Assembly: GCA_049700315.1 (NCBI GenBank)
Contig: JBNAVN010000022.1
Coordinates: 1 to 37,078 of the forward strand
Source: JAOAFX01 sp049700315
GTDB taxonomy: Bacteria > Hydrothermota > Tepidihabitantia > SM23-42 > JAOAFX01
Length of the DNA: 37,078 nucleotides
Direction: 5' to 3'
In this document: piece by piece, positions 1-7,820 of the stretch
Layout: the number at the start of each line of letters is the position of its first letter
Position numbering within the stretch: the first letter of the stretch is position 1
Made by a program: the position numbers and the translations under genes
Notes under the pieces: model-generated
Seen by the model: the letters and a program-made list of their open reading frames with translations, nothing else
Databases searched by the model: none
Told to the model about the DNA's origin: nothing

Positions 1-14
1 TGAGCTACCGAGGA
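1..14 (-). tRNA. 5' end of a tRNA cut by the window edge
   Basis: Read on the minus strand, the first 14 bases give TCCTCGG (acceptor-stem sized) followed by TAGCTCA, the normal bases 8-14 of a tRNA (T8, A9, D-stem GCTC, A14). A strong promoter ends 8 nt upstream. The anticodon lies outside the window. Bacterial tRNA-Asn genes often begin this way, but the amino acid cannot be assigned here. Confidence 0.6.
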
Positions 15-22
15 ATCGAAGT

Positions 23-50
23 ATTATATCCAAAGATTACGATAAGTCAA
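23..50 (-). promoter_or_regulatory. Promoter of the truncated tRNA
   Basis: On the minus strand TTGACT (45-50) and a perfect TATAAT (23-28) are separated by 16 bp. The -10 box ends 8 nt before the predicted tRNA 5' end. It diverges from the mutL promoter 20 bp away. Confidence 0.75.
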
Positions 51-70
51 TATGGTTTTTAAGACAATTC

Positions 71-98
71 TTGACTTTCGCCGTGCACTTTGTAAAAT
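71..98 (+). promoter_or_regulatory. Promoter of the mutL operon
   Basis: TTGACT (71-76), 16 bp, TAAAAT (93-98). The -35 box coincides with the TTG that opens the longest mutL reading frame, so that TTG is unlikely to be the start. The GTG at 104 begins 5 nt after the -10 box, which predicts a leaderless or nearly leaderless transcript. Confidence 0.7.
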
Positions 99-103
99 AT
101 ATT

Positions 104-1741
104 GTGCCCAGAATAAAATTGCTTTCTCCAGAAGTGCGTGATAAGATTGCCGCCGGTGAGGTGATAGTCAGGCCGAGTTCAGTCATCAAAGAACTGATTG
201 AGAATTCTATTGATGCTGGTGCAAAAAGAATTGAGATTGAGATTGAAGCAGGTGGTAAGAAGAAATGCCTTGTAAATGATGATGGCATTGGAATGTCCAG
301 AGAAGATGCACTTCTATCAATAGAAAGATATGCCACAAGCAAAATTGAAAAAATTGATGATATAGAAAAAATCAAGACGCTTGGTTTCCGGGGTGAAGCA
401 CTGGCAAGCATTGCCCAGGTTTCCCACTTAGAGATTGAAACTTCTGATGGTAATGAGGGAACAAAGATTTTGGTAGGTGGTGGAGGTGAAAAACAGGTTG
501 TGGAGACATATCGTGAAAGAGGCACGCGGATAAAAGTATCAAATCTCTTCTATAATTTGCCCGCACGGTTGAAATTTTTGAAATCTGATGAATATGAAAA
601 GCGTCTAATCGTCGATGTCGTAAAAACTTACGCTCTTATTTCACCTCAAATTCACTTTGTTTTGAATGAATCTAACAGAAATATTCTAAATATACCAGAG
701 GTATCTGATATGAAAATGAGACTGATGCAGATATTTCCTGAATCAATTATCAAGAAATTATTGCCATTTGAATTGAGTGTTGGATCTATATCTTTCAGTG
801 GATTTATCTCACCTCTTGGTTCTGGCGAAAAAATCAATTTGAACTATATCTATATTAATGCGCGACCTGTGAAATATCCCCGGATTGTGCGCATCATCGC
901 TGAAACCTATCAACAACCGAAAGAACCACCTATGTTCCTGCTGAACATCAATGTTCCTGCCCAGATGCTTGATGTCAATATTCATCCGACAAAGAATGAA
1001 GTAAAGATAAAAGAAGAGAGATATGTTACAGATTTATTGACCCAGGGTATAAGAAAGAAAATTTTTCCGACAACGATATCAAAAGATTATACACCTGAAA
1101 AAGCTGGATTTACTGATTCTAATGCTAATGTCCAGTTTGTGCAGGAGTTTATCATACCTTATGCAGATGATACAACCCAGCCCGGTTCCCATGCTCGTGA
1201 TACTGCTGAATTCTGGCAATTGCATAATACATATATCTTTGCCCAGACCAGTACTGGTGTGATAATTGTTGACCAGCATGTTGCACATGAGCGGATTATC
1301 TACGAATCTATTATCAACAATAGAGTCTCTGCACAACGTCTCTTGTTTCCGATTACCATTGAATTGACACCCGAAGAGTATCGTATATACCAGCAGGCAA
1401 AGGGCACCTTAGAATCAATGGGAATTGAGTTTAAAGAATTTTCTGGCAGGACACTTGTAATTGATGCGCTGCCTACAAATTCAAAGATGACAAGGGAAGA
1501 CCTCCAGGGATTTTTCAGTGAGATTGGTAGTCTTGGAAGGCTGATGAATGAGAAAAAAGAACTGGCAAAGGTGATTGCCTGCCGAATGGCAATAAAAGCG
1601 GGTCAGAAACTTTCTTCCGCAGAAATGGAAAGTTTGATTGACCAACTTTTTGCCTGCGAAAATCCATTTATCTGCCCGCATGGCAGGCCGATAGTAATTA
1701 AAATTAGTCTTGATGATCTTGGAAAGAGATTTGGTCGTTAG
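104..1741 (+). CDS. mutL: DNA mismatch repair protein MutL
   Basis: MutL couples mismatch recognition by MutS to strand incision. The N-terminal GHKL ATPase is clear: ELIENSIDAGA, DDGIGM, and GFRGEAL near residue 94. The C-terminal domain keeps the endonuclease metal motif DQHVAHERIIYE (about residues 390-401), plus CRMAIKAGQ and CPHGRPI. It should therefore be a nicking MutL of the type found in bacteria without MutH. The GTG at 104 is chosen (545 aa) because MutL proteins normally begin just before PRIKLLSP, and because the in-frame TTG at 71 is the -35 box. There is no Shine-Dalgarno sequence, which fits leaderless initiation. It is the first gene of an operon with the GHL10 gene and deoC. 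No mutS is in the window. Confidence 0.95.
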   Translation: MPRIKLLSPEVRDKIAAGEVIVRPSSVIKELIENSIDAGAKRIEIEIEAGGKKKCLVNDDGIGMSREDALLSIERYATSKIEKIDDIEKIKTLGFRGEALASIAQVSHLEIETSDGNEGTKILVGGGGEKQVVETYRERGTRIKVSNLFYNLPARLKFLKSDEYEKRLIVDVVKTYALISPQIHFVLNESNRNILNIPEVSDMKMRLMQIFPESIIKKLLPFELSVGSISFSGFISPLGSGEKINLNYIYINARPVKYPRIVRIIAETYQQPKEPPMFLLNINVPAQMLDVNIHPTKNEVKIKEERYVTDLLTQGIRKKIFPTTISKDYTPEKAGFTDSNANVQFVQEFIIPYADDTTQPGSHARDTAEFWQLHNTYIFAQTSTGVIIVDQHVAHERIIYESIINNRVSAQRLLFPITIELTPEEYRIYQQAKGTLESMGIEFKEFSGRTLVIDALPTNSKMTREDLQGFFSEIGSLGRLMNEKKELAKVIACRMAIKAGQKLSSAEMESLIDQLFACENPFICPHGRPIVIKISLDDLGKRFGR

Positions 1742-1742
1742 A

Positions 1743-3506
1743 ATGATAATGAGATTGATGCTGGGAAGTTTATTACTATTATCTCAACTTTTGTTTTCCA
1801 GTTCCACAACTGCATTCCATCGTGGACTCTGGGTAAGGGCTATGTCAATTGCCTCTCCGGATTCAATCCTAAAAATCATCAGTCTTGCTGAACAGTTAAA
1901 AATTACAGACTTATATGTTCAGGTGGTTGTGGGCGGTTATTCATACTACAAAAGTGAGGTCTTGCCCAGGAGTGAAAATCTTGTAAAAAATTCTCCACCA
2001 GGGTATGAGCCACTTGATTCTTTGATAAAAGTAGCAAAGGAGAAAAATATTAGAATACATGCCTGGATCAATACCTTATTGATATGGTCAATGGATAGTT
2101 TGCCTGACTCTGTCCGACATGTTCACCACAGTCATCCTGATTGGTTCTTGAGGGATGTATTAGGTAGAAGTATGATTGATTATGATCCTGCCACAAGACA
2201 GGATTTAGGGGTTGAAGGAACATTTCTGAACCCAGCCGAGAATGGAGTAGTTGAATATTTGAAGAGTATTTGTGTTGAAATTATCAGAAAATATAATGTA
2301 GATGGAATACACCTTGATTTTATACGTTTTCCCGGCATCTTCTGGGGAGTAGAAAATTCTTTGACCACCGCACTTATTTCGGGCTTGAATAATCATGACC
2401 TGCGCTGGCTCACATTATTGAGATACGCAAGATTGAACTTGTTCAGTCGGTGGATTGTCTATAACACATACCTTGAAAACAGGAATCGCCAGAGAACAAT
2501 TGGAGAACTTGTAGAGAAGATTAAGGAGGCGATAAAAATTGCCAGCGAAGAATGTGTCCTATCCTGTGCCGTCGTATCAAATCCTTCACGAGCATTACAC
2601 CAGTATGCGCAAAACTGGTGGCAATGGAAAGGAATAATTGATTATCCGGTCGTGATGTCTTACACCCCCGATGTCAATCTTTTTCAAGATTTTCTGAATT
2701 ATGCAGTGTATCATTTTCCTAACGCGATAATGGGTATTGGATTCTTATGGAAAGGTATGGAAATGCAGGCAAACACTGAAATTATGCTTGTCCGTAAGGC
2801 AAATGCGAATGGTATTTGTTATTTTGATTTTGCATCCCTTGATACAATGGCAGACTTGAACATAATGTTAGATACGACGATGATTTTACCAGAAAGTATT
2901 TGGCATACTACACAAACTCTAAAATCAGATGATACCAACAGCGTATTCAGTGACATGCCCTTGGAAAAATGGATTATGAGCGGAGAGAAGTATATCAAAT
3001 ATGGCGAAGAGCTTGATTTTGCGCAGTATCTGTTGTCACTTTCTTTGAACCCTGAGCAACATATAAGAAAGATGGGCGTTGATCAAGAAGGTTTTCTGAG
3101 AAAAATAAGGGAGGATGTTGCGGGATTTGAGTATTTAAACCGCGCCTTATCATTAACAGATGGGAAGTTACTTGAACCACCACATAGAGATATTGAGTAT
3201 GCATTTATTACCTGGAATAACGATACCAATGCTGTCAGAAATGTGGCAAAAAAATTGGTTAAGTTGAATTTGAGGGAAACAATATTTCCTGATGCAATGA
3301 ATCCTATTGCGAGGGCAGTATTTGAGTCAAAAATAGGTGAGAAGAGAATTATTGAAACACGGTCCGGTATTTATATTTTCAAAGTAAGAAAAATATATGA
3401 AACCAAAAGATTTGTGAGAAAGGATAAAATTAGTAAAAATTTGTTGCCAGTGTATACATACTGGACAATTAGAAAGAAATTTGAAGACATTTATTATGGC
3501 AGATAG
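1743..3506 (+). CDS. GHL10-family glycosidase-like secreted protein with parvulin-like tail
   Basis: The ATG at 1743 lies one base after the mutL stop and opens a signal peptide (MIMRLMLGSLLLLSQLLF). Residues ~30-400 resemble the family 10 glycosyl hydrolase-like group (GHL10/DUF187): FHRGLWVRA at the start of the barrel, RIHAWINTLL, FLNPAENGVVEYL, and the signature NVDGIHLDFIRFP. Such proteins are thought to act on cell-surface glycans, but no substrate can be named. The last ~180 residues are not part of that family. NPIARAVFESKIGEKRII, then TRSGIYIFKVRKI, follows the final strands of parvulin (PPIC) prolyl isomerases (pattern: Nplaravf-lk-Ge-i-tr-GyhIikV), but most of a parvulin domain is missing or too diverged to see. 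It is translated with mutL and is probably periplasmic or exported. Confidence 0.75.
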   Translation: MIMRLMLGSLLLLSQLLFSSSTTAFHRGLWVRAMSIASPDSILKIISLAEQLKITDLYVQVVVGGYSYYKSEVLPRSENLVKNSPPGYEPLDSLIKVAKEKNIRIHAWINTLLIWSMDSLPDSVRHVHHSHPDWFLRDVLGRSMIDYDPATRQDLGVEGTFLNPAENGVVEYLKSICVEIIRKYNVDGIHLDFIRFPGIFWGVENSLTTALISGLNNHDLRWLTLLRYARLNLFSRWIVYNTYLENRNRQRTIGELVEKIKEAIKIASEECVLSCAVVSNPSRALHQYAQNWWQWKGIIDYPVVMSYTPDVNLFQDFLNYAVYHFPNAIMGIGFLWKGMEMQANTEIMLVRKANANGICYFDFASLDTMADLNIMLDTTMILPESIWHTTQTLKSDDTNSVFSDMPLEKWIMSGEKYIKYGEELDFAQYLLSLSLNPEQHIRKMGVDQEGFLRKIREDVAGFEYLNRALSLTDGKLLEPPHRDIEYAFITWNNDTNAVRNVAKKLVKLNLRETIFPDAMNPIARAVFESKIGEKRIIETRSGIYIFKVRKIYETKRFVRKDKISKNLLPVYTYWTIRKKFEDIYYGR

Positions 3507-3597
3507 GGTTGTGCATTTCTATTTACTCTATTTTATTATTCTTTCATTAACAGTGCTTTCCAATCACAATTTGATTATACGGGAGATGGAGGTGTGA
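3496..3597 (+). CDS. Possible 33-residue hydrophobic peptide upstream of deoC
   Basis: The ATG at 3496 overlaps the last codons of the GHL10 gene in another frame. The ORF runs 33 codons to a TGA at 3595-3597 that lies directly in the deoC ribosome binding site (GGAGGTGTGA). The middle is hydrophobic (FYLLYFIILSLTVL), like a signal peptide or single membrane span. It has no clear ribosome binding site of its own. Its position suggests translational coupling into deoC, or the remains of an export signal. It may also be chance, since no homology can be judged at this length. Confidence 0.3.
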   Translation: MADRVVHFYLLYFIILSLTVLSNHNLIIREMEV

Positions 3598-3600
3598 ATC

Positions 3601-4281
3601 ATGAAAGACATCAGTCGTTATATTGACCAGACAATTCTGAAACCTGATGCGACCAGGCAGGAAATATCAAAATTCATAGAAGGGGTAAAGAAGTTTAAAT
3701 TCTTTTCAGCCTGTGTGAATCCGTGTTGGGTGGAGATGGTCAGAAAGGAATTACCTGAGGAGATAAAGGTTTGCAGTGTTGTTGGATTTCCACTTGGTGC
3801 TTCTGCAACTAAGGCGAAAATATATGCAACTGAAGATTTGATAAAAATGGGATGCGATGAGATTGATATGGTGATGAACATTGGAAGACTGAAATCAGCA
3901 GATTATAAATATGTGGGCAGGGAAATAAAGGCGGTTGTTGGTGCAGCCCAGGGTAGAATTGTGAAGGTAATTATTGAAACTTGTCTTTTGAGTGAACAAG
4001 AAAAAATTTCTTCAACCAATATCATAAAAGAGAGTGGCGCCCATTTTGTTAAGACTTCAACTGGTTTTTCAAAAGAAGGAGCAAGGATTGAGGATGTGAT
4101 ATTACTCAGAAAGATTGTTGGTCCAAATTTTGGAGTTAAAGCATCTGGTGGTATCAGAGATTACACGACCGCCATTGAATTCATAAATGCAGGTGCGAAT
4201 CGTATAGGCACATCAGCCGGTGAAAAGATAATGCAAACTGCTATGATACAGTATAAAAAATGGGATAATGAGATATGCTAA
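3601..4281 (+). CDS. deoC: Deoxyribose-phosphate aldolase
   Basis: This cytoplasmic class I aldolase splits 2-deoxyribose 5-phosphate into glyceraldehyde 3-phosphate and acetaldehyde, in deoxynucleoside salvage. At 226 aa it has the usual length for the short bacterial form. Visible features are the Schiff-base lysine in FVKTSTGF (K151), the second lysine in GVKASGGIRD (K180), and the acidic EIDMVMNIG motif (D89). An excellent GGAGGTG ribosome binding site precedes the ATG. It is the last gene of the mutL operon. No other deo or nucleoside salvage gene is nearby, so the operon does not reveal the physiological source of the substrate. Confidence 0.95.
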   Translation: MKDISRYIDQTILKPDATRQEISKFIEGVKKFKFFSACVNPCWVEMVRKELPEEIKVCSVVGFPLGASATKAKIYATEDLIKMGCDEIDMVMNIGRLKSADYKYVGREIKAVVGAAQGRIVKVIIETCLLSEQEKISSTNIIKESGAHFVKTSTGFSKEGARIEDVILLRKIVGPNFGVKASGGIRDYTTAIEFINAGANRIGTSAGEKIMQTAMIQYKKWDNEIC

Positions 4282-4456
4282 ATGCGACGCATAGATAATG
4301 ACAAATATCAATACCAAACTTTATGGTTGATGATTGAAATTGAATGATTTTCTACAAACAACAGAATAGTGATTGATTGAATCTTTTCTTTATTCTTTAG
4401 CATAATTCTTCAGCATAAGGATAAATTCATTTAACATTAATATATCCATTTAGGTT

Positions 4457-4502
4457 CAATTGTGCAATTGCACATATTTAAATATGCACAATTATCAATA
4501 TT
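4457..4502. repeat. Palindromic element upstream of the ArsR-type gene (copy 1)
   Basis: It holds two overlapping dyads: the perfect palindrome TGTGCAATTGCACA and the perfect palindrome CATATTTAAATATG. TTGTGCA/TGCACAA form outer arms. A/T-centred dyads of this kind are typical operators of ArsR/SmtB-family repressors. It lies about 35 bp upstream of the -35 box. A near-identical copy follows the gene at 4935-4981. Confidence 0.6.
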
Positions 4503-4535
4503 AGAATTTTGCAGAACCACACGTAGTAGCGAGTA

Positions 4536-4563
4536 TTGAAATTTTTACTAAATTGTCTATAAT
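4536..4563 (+). promoter_or_regulatory. Promoter of the ArsR-type gene
   Basis: TTGAAA (4536-4541), 16 bp, perfect TATAAT (4558-4563). The start codon is 23 nt downstream and is preceded by AAAGGAG, so this transcript has a conventional short leader. Confidence 0.7.
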
Positions 4564-4586
4564 TATTCAAATGAGAAAGGAGTACT

Positions 4587-4925
4587 ATGGACAGGAGAAT
4601 AGGTACAAAACCAATGAAAGAGATTCATTATCGGGAATCAAGGGTTGCCAAGGGTCTTGGTGATCCAGCTAAATATGCAATCATTAAATTACTTTTGAAC
4701 AATGGTCCGCTGAGTGTCAATGAAATCGCAAGATCTATCCGCCGTTCACAACCAACAGTATCACACCATCTTGCCCAGCTGAAAAATCTGGAAATTGTTC
4801 GTTACGAAGTGAAATCAAGCGGCAGTTACTACTGGATAAAATATCCTGCGGAAATTCATAGAATTCTTAAAGCATTGAATGTTTTTGTTAATCGAACTAT
4901 GCAGGGTGTTGAAAATGAAGAATAA
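4587..4925 (+). CDS. ArsR/SmtB-type winged-helix transcriptional regulator
   Basis: The protein has 112 residues. A winged helix spans about residues 20-90: GDPAKYAIIKLLLNNGPLSVNEIA, recognition helix RRSQPTVSHHLAQLKNL, and wing VRYEVKSSGSYYWIKY. ArsR-family proteins are small dimeric repressors that bind A/T-rich dyads. This one has no cysteine at all, so the usual metal-thiolate sensing sites are absent and the effector is unknown. AAAGGAG precedes the ATG with good spacing. The same palindromic element lies both upstream and downstream, which suggests autoregulation and possibly control of priA, the next gene on the strand. Confidence 0.85.
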   Translation: MDRRIGTKPMKEIHYRESRVAKGLGDPAKYAIIKLLLNNGPLSVNEIARSIRRSQPTVSHHLAQLKNLEIVRYEVKSSGSYYWIKYPAEIHRILKALNVFVNRTMQGVENEE

Positions 4926-4934
4926 AGATGTGTA

Positions 4935-4981
4935 CAATTGCACCATTGCACATATTTACATATGCACAATTGTCAATATTT
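4935..4981. repeat. Palindromic element downstream of the ArsR-type gene (copy 2)
   Basis: This is a direct repeat of 4457-4502 with a few substitutions. It shares the blocks ATTGCACATATTTA, ATATGCACAATT and TCAATATT. It begins 9 bp after the regulator stop and lies about 150 bp before the priA start, so it could be an operator for priA or the product of a local duplication. Confidence 0.6.
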
Positions 4982-5047
4982 GAATATGTGGAAGATGATG
5001 CATAGAATGATTGATGGTAGTAAGATGTTTCAGGGGAGTAATGTCAG

Positions 5048-5110
5048 GGCAAGTAAGGCAAGTGAAGCAAGTAAGGCAGGTAAGGCAATTCAGGCGGGTA
5101 AGGCAGGGGA
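5048..5110 (+). repeat. 9-bp tandem repeat in front of priA
   Basis: Seven degenerate units of consensus GGCAAGTAA lie head to tail, with variants such as GGCAGGTAA and GGCGGGTAA. The array ends about 23 bp before the priA ATG. The 9-bp period keeps the reading frames open, which is why the priA frame extends spuriously upstream. A similar degenerate GGCAATTCAG-type run occurs near 23250-23280 in a REP-rich spacer. Confidence 0.7.
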
Positions 5111-5133
5111 GGGGGATTTTGGGGGTTTGTATT

Positions 5134-7116
5134 ATGCTGGTTGATATTGCCATACCAAATACGAAATTTGATTATCTGACTTATGAAACAGCGCTTGATT
5201 TGCATGTTGGTGATTTGGTTCTTGTCCCGTTGCGTAATAAATTTAAGTATGGCATTGTAGTTGCTGTAAATGTTAAACGCGAAGTTCAAAATTTGAAAAA
5301 TGTTCAGAAATTGGTAGATGAGGAATTCATTCCGCCCAGGCTATTGACGCTGTATAAATGGATTTCATCATACTATCTTTCATCTCTGGGTGAGGTTTTG
5401 AAACAGGCATTTCCCCCTAAGGTCTTGAAGAAATTTGATATTTCCAAGAGAGAATATGAGGGTTTTCTAACGGCAAAAGAGCCAATTCCCACATACCATC
5501 AAAATAACGCAATTCGCAGAATTATGTATTTTGTTAGAGGGAACCTTTTTAAGGTTTTCTTGCTATTTGGTATTACCGGGAGTGGAAAGACTGAGGTCTA
5601 CTTAAGGGTTGTAGATGAGGTTCTGAGAAAGGGGGGCAGGGCACTTGTTTTAGTTCCAGAAATATCAATGACACCTCTTTTGTTAAAGCGATTCACTGAA
5701 CGATTTGGTAAAAATGTAATCACAATACACTCCGCACTCACTCCCAAGGAGCGAAGAAATGTGTGGTATGGAATTAAAAATGGAATCTATAAAATTGTCG
5801 TTGGACCAAGGAGTTCAATATTTCTACCCATTCCAGACTTGAAAATAATTATCGTTGATGAAGAGCACGACCATTCTTATAAAGAACATCAACAGGCGGT
5901 AAAATATAATGCACGGGATGTTGCTGTTGTAAGGGCAAAGATTGAAAATATTGTTGTGGTCCTTGGTAGTGCAACGCCACAGATAGAATCATATTATAAT
6001 GCCGGCATTGGTAAATATGAACTTCTAACATTAAAAGAAAGGATTGATGCCCGTCCTTTGCCCGATGTTGAAGTTGTTGACTTGAAAAAAGAAAGTGGGA
6101 AATTTATTTCTCAAAAGTTTGAGAGATTAATTAAAGAAATAATACAGAAAAATGAGCAGGCAATACTATTTTTGAATCGTCGGGGTTTTGCACCAAGTTT
6201 AATATGCCCCAATTGTGGTTACATATTGCGATGCCCATATTGCAAGTTGCCACTTGTATTTCATCGTGCCTTTCAGAAGGACGATATTTCTCTTCTTGCG
6301 TGTCATACCTGTGATTACAAGACAGACTATTTCAATCATTGCCCGAAGTGTGGAAAGGCTACTTTACTCTATCGTGGTGCAGGCACCCAACGTATAGAGG
6401 AAATAATAAGAAAGTTGGTGAAATCTGAATTGACTGATAAAGAAAAGAGTGATGTATCGTTTATCTTAAGACTTGACCGTGATACTATAAGGAAAAGGGG
6501 AGAGGCAGAGGAAATTTTTAAGAAATTTGATGAACAAAAGGCAAAGATATTGCTGGGCACACAACTTGTTACAAAGGGTTTTGATTTTCCTAATGTGACT
6601 TTTGTGGGTATTGTTAATGCTGATACACTTCTAAATTTGCCTGACTTCCGGGGAAGTGAAAGGACGTTCCAAATTTTGACTCAGGTTGCGGGCAGGGCTG
6701 GAAGGGGGAACAAACCAGGAAAAGTTTTGATACAGACATACCATCCAGAGCAATATTCAATACTTTTCAGTCAGCTGCAAAATTACCCGAAGTTCTATGT
6801 TGAAGAGATGAAATTGCGTAAGGAATTGAATTTTCCACCATTTTCACGCCTCATTCTTGCAAGAGTATCTGGAAAAATAGAAAAGGATGTGTGGGATGAA
6901 GCAAACAAAATTCATTCGCTTCTAAAGAGTATCAAACCAATAAAAGTCTTTGGTCCGAATCAGTCATTCTACTACAAAATTAGAGATAAGTACAGAGTGT
7001 ATATCTTGATTAAAGCACCATTAAGATTTGACCATCGTAGACTGAAATTTTTAAAACAGATTAAGTTAAATAAATCAAAATTAGAGATTGATGTGGACCC
7101 GATAGAAGTATTCTGA
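5134..7116 (+). CDS. priA: Primosomal protein N' (PriA helicase)
   Basis: PriA is a superfamily 2 helicase that reloads the replisome at stalled forks. The ATG at 5134 gives 660 aa starting MLVDIAIPN, the conserved PriA N-terminus. The frame is open further upstream only because of the 9-bp repeat. Motifs: Walker A GITGSGKTEVY, Walker B IIVDEEHDHSYKE, LGSATPQ, two zinc-binding clusters (CPNC, CPYC, CHTC, CPKC), GTQLVTKGFDFP and QVAGRAGRG. All eight cysteines of the zinc region are present. Only G-rich DNA (GGGGG about 9 bp before the ATG) could serve as a ribosome binding site. It stands alone after the regulator, with no clear promoter of its own. Confidence 0.95.
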   Translation: MLVDIAIPNTKFDYLTYETALDLHVGDLVLVPLRNKFKYGIVVAVNVKREVQNLKNVQKLVDEEFIPPRLLTLYKWISSYYLSSLGEVLKQAFPPKVLKKFDISKREYEGFLTAKEPIPTYHQNNAIRRIMYFVRGNLFKVFLLFGITGSGKTEVYLRVVDEVLRKGGRALVLVPEISMTPLLLKRFTERFGKNVITIHSALTPKERRNVWYGIKNGIYKIVVGPRSSIFLPIPDLKIIIVDEEHDHSYKEHQQAVKYNARDVAVVRAKIENIVVVLGSATPQIESYYNAGIGKYELLTLKERIDARPLPDVEVVDLKKESGKFISQKFERLIKEIIQKNEQAILFLNRRGFAPSLICPNCGYILRCPYCKLPLVFHRAFQKDDISLLACHTCDYKTDYFNHCPKCGKATLLYRGAGTQRIEEIIRKLVKSELTDKEKSDVSFILRLDRDTIRKRGEAEEIFKKFDEQKAKILLGTQLVTKGFDFPNVTFVGIVNADTLLNLPDFRGSERTFQILTQVAGRAGRGNKPGKVLIQTYHPEQYSILFSQLQNYPKFYVEEMKLRKELNFPPFSRLILARVSGKIEKDVWDEANKIHSLLKSIKPIKVFGPNQSFYYKIRDKYRVYILIKAPLRFDHRRLKFLKQIKLNKSKLEIDVDPIEVF

Positions 7117-7312
7117 AGTATGAGCCCAGAGAGAAATTTGTTCCTTTTTCAAACGTTTAGTTTTTCCTAAAATTTTTTTATATTCTAATGTAGCCGGATT
7201 GTCGTTGAACAGTTTAGAAAAGCATTTCGTATTTCATTATTCGTTATATGTTTTCGTTAATCGTATGTTTTTTGTTTAATTCATTACAACTTTCACCTTT
7301 CACGACATTTCC

Positions 7313-7340
7313 GTAGGAGCGTTTGTCCCAACCGCGATAA
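7313..7340 (+). repeat. REP element, type B
   Basis: It has a GTAG head followed by a degenerate GAGCGTTTG...CCAACCGC hairpin and CGATAA. It is the reverse complement of the type B elements at 23160-23191 and 32099-32131. Confidence 0.6.
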
Positions 7341-7390
7341 TAATCTCCCTTTTTCGCCCTCTTTAGCCTTTTTATATGATATTTTTATTT

Positions 7391-7413
7391 GCAAGGCTAA
7401 AGCCTTGCCCTAC
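7391..7413 (-). repeat. REP element, type A
   Basis: On the minus strand a GTAG head is followed by the perfect arms GCAAGGCT/AGCCTTGC. It is identical to the type A elements at 22989 and 23306. Confidence 0.8.
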
Positions 7414-7494
7414 ATTTTGGGAAAAACTTATCCTTTACTTTCAAACATGGTTATGGGTTTTTGAGTGATTATGGGGAGTGACAAATCCCGGTAG

Positions 7495-7594
7495 NNNNNN
7501 NNNNNNNNNNNNNNNNNNNNNNNNNNNNNNNNNNNNNNNNNNNNNNNNNNNNNNNNNNNNNNNNNNNNNNNNNNNNNNNNNNNNNNNNNNNNNN
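7495..7594. other. Assembly gap (100 N)
   Basis: Exactly 100 Ns sit inside the 144-bp repeat. The left flank ends ...CCCGGTAG and the right flank begins ATGTGGATAATAG. These bases are contiguous in the intact junction at 7731-7751, so the gap may hide zero or several whole units. The true length is unknown. Confidence 0.95.
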
Positions 7595-7820
7595 ATGTGG
7601 ATAATAGTAGTGGATAGGGGTGGGTGATTTTAATCAGGGTATCAATTTTGTCTAAAACCGGAGAGAGAGGGATTTGTTCCAGTTTCAGAAGTGGTTGTGG
7701 GTTATTTGGGGATTGGGTGGTGTGACAAATCCCGGTAGATGTGGATAATAGTAGTGGATAGGGGTGGGTGATTTTAATCAGGGTATCAATTTTATCTAAA
7801 ACCGGAGAGAGAGGGATTTG
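7595..7820. repeat. 144-bp tandem repeat ending inside tRNA-Ser
   Basis: 7595-7676 is repeated at 7739-7820 with one mismatch (G/A in ATCAATTTT(G/A)TCT), a period of 144 bp. A diverged third copy lies left of the gap (about 7450-7494). The last ~18 bp of each repeat are the 3' end of the tRNA-Ser gene (GGAGAGAGAGGGATTTG). The inner copy is complete tRNA sequence, while the outer copy is an orphan tRNA fragment. Duplicated tRNA 3' ends are a hallmark of integration sites but can also arise by simple tandem duplication. No integrase is in the window. Confidence 0.85.

Larger units (their letters stand above)
4282..4586 (+). other. Intergenic region deoC to arsR-like gene
   Basis: This A/T-rich spacer holds no ORF that I can support. 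It contains two copies of TTCTT(T/C)AGCATAA (about 4395-4422), the upstream palindromic element (4457-4502) and the promoter of the regulator gene (4536-4563). No hairpin plus T-run terminator for the mutL-deoC operon is obvious. Confidence 0.6.
7117..7802. other. Gene-free spacer with REPs, a scaffold gap and tandem repeats
   Basis: No credible gene is seen. It holds two REP elements (7313-7340, 7391-7413), a run of exactly 100 Ns (7495-7594) and the 144-bp repeat described separately. The long minus-strand ORF through this stretch crosses the Ns and the tRNA gene and is an artefact. Confidence 0.8.

Noticed and set aside
71..103. Longer mutL N-terminus from TTG at 71
   Set aside because: TTG 71 is the -35 box of a good promoter, and the MutL family starts at about the GTG at 104.
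5011..5133. Upstream extension of PriA
   Set aside because: It is encoded by the 9-bp repeat (VRQ units); known PriA proteins begin at the MLVDIA-like position.
4938..5144. 68-residue ORF rich in Ala/Lys/Gly
   Set aside because: It spans the palindromic element and the 9-bp repeat; its composition comes from the repeat alone.
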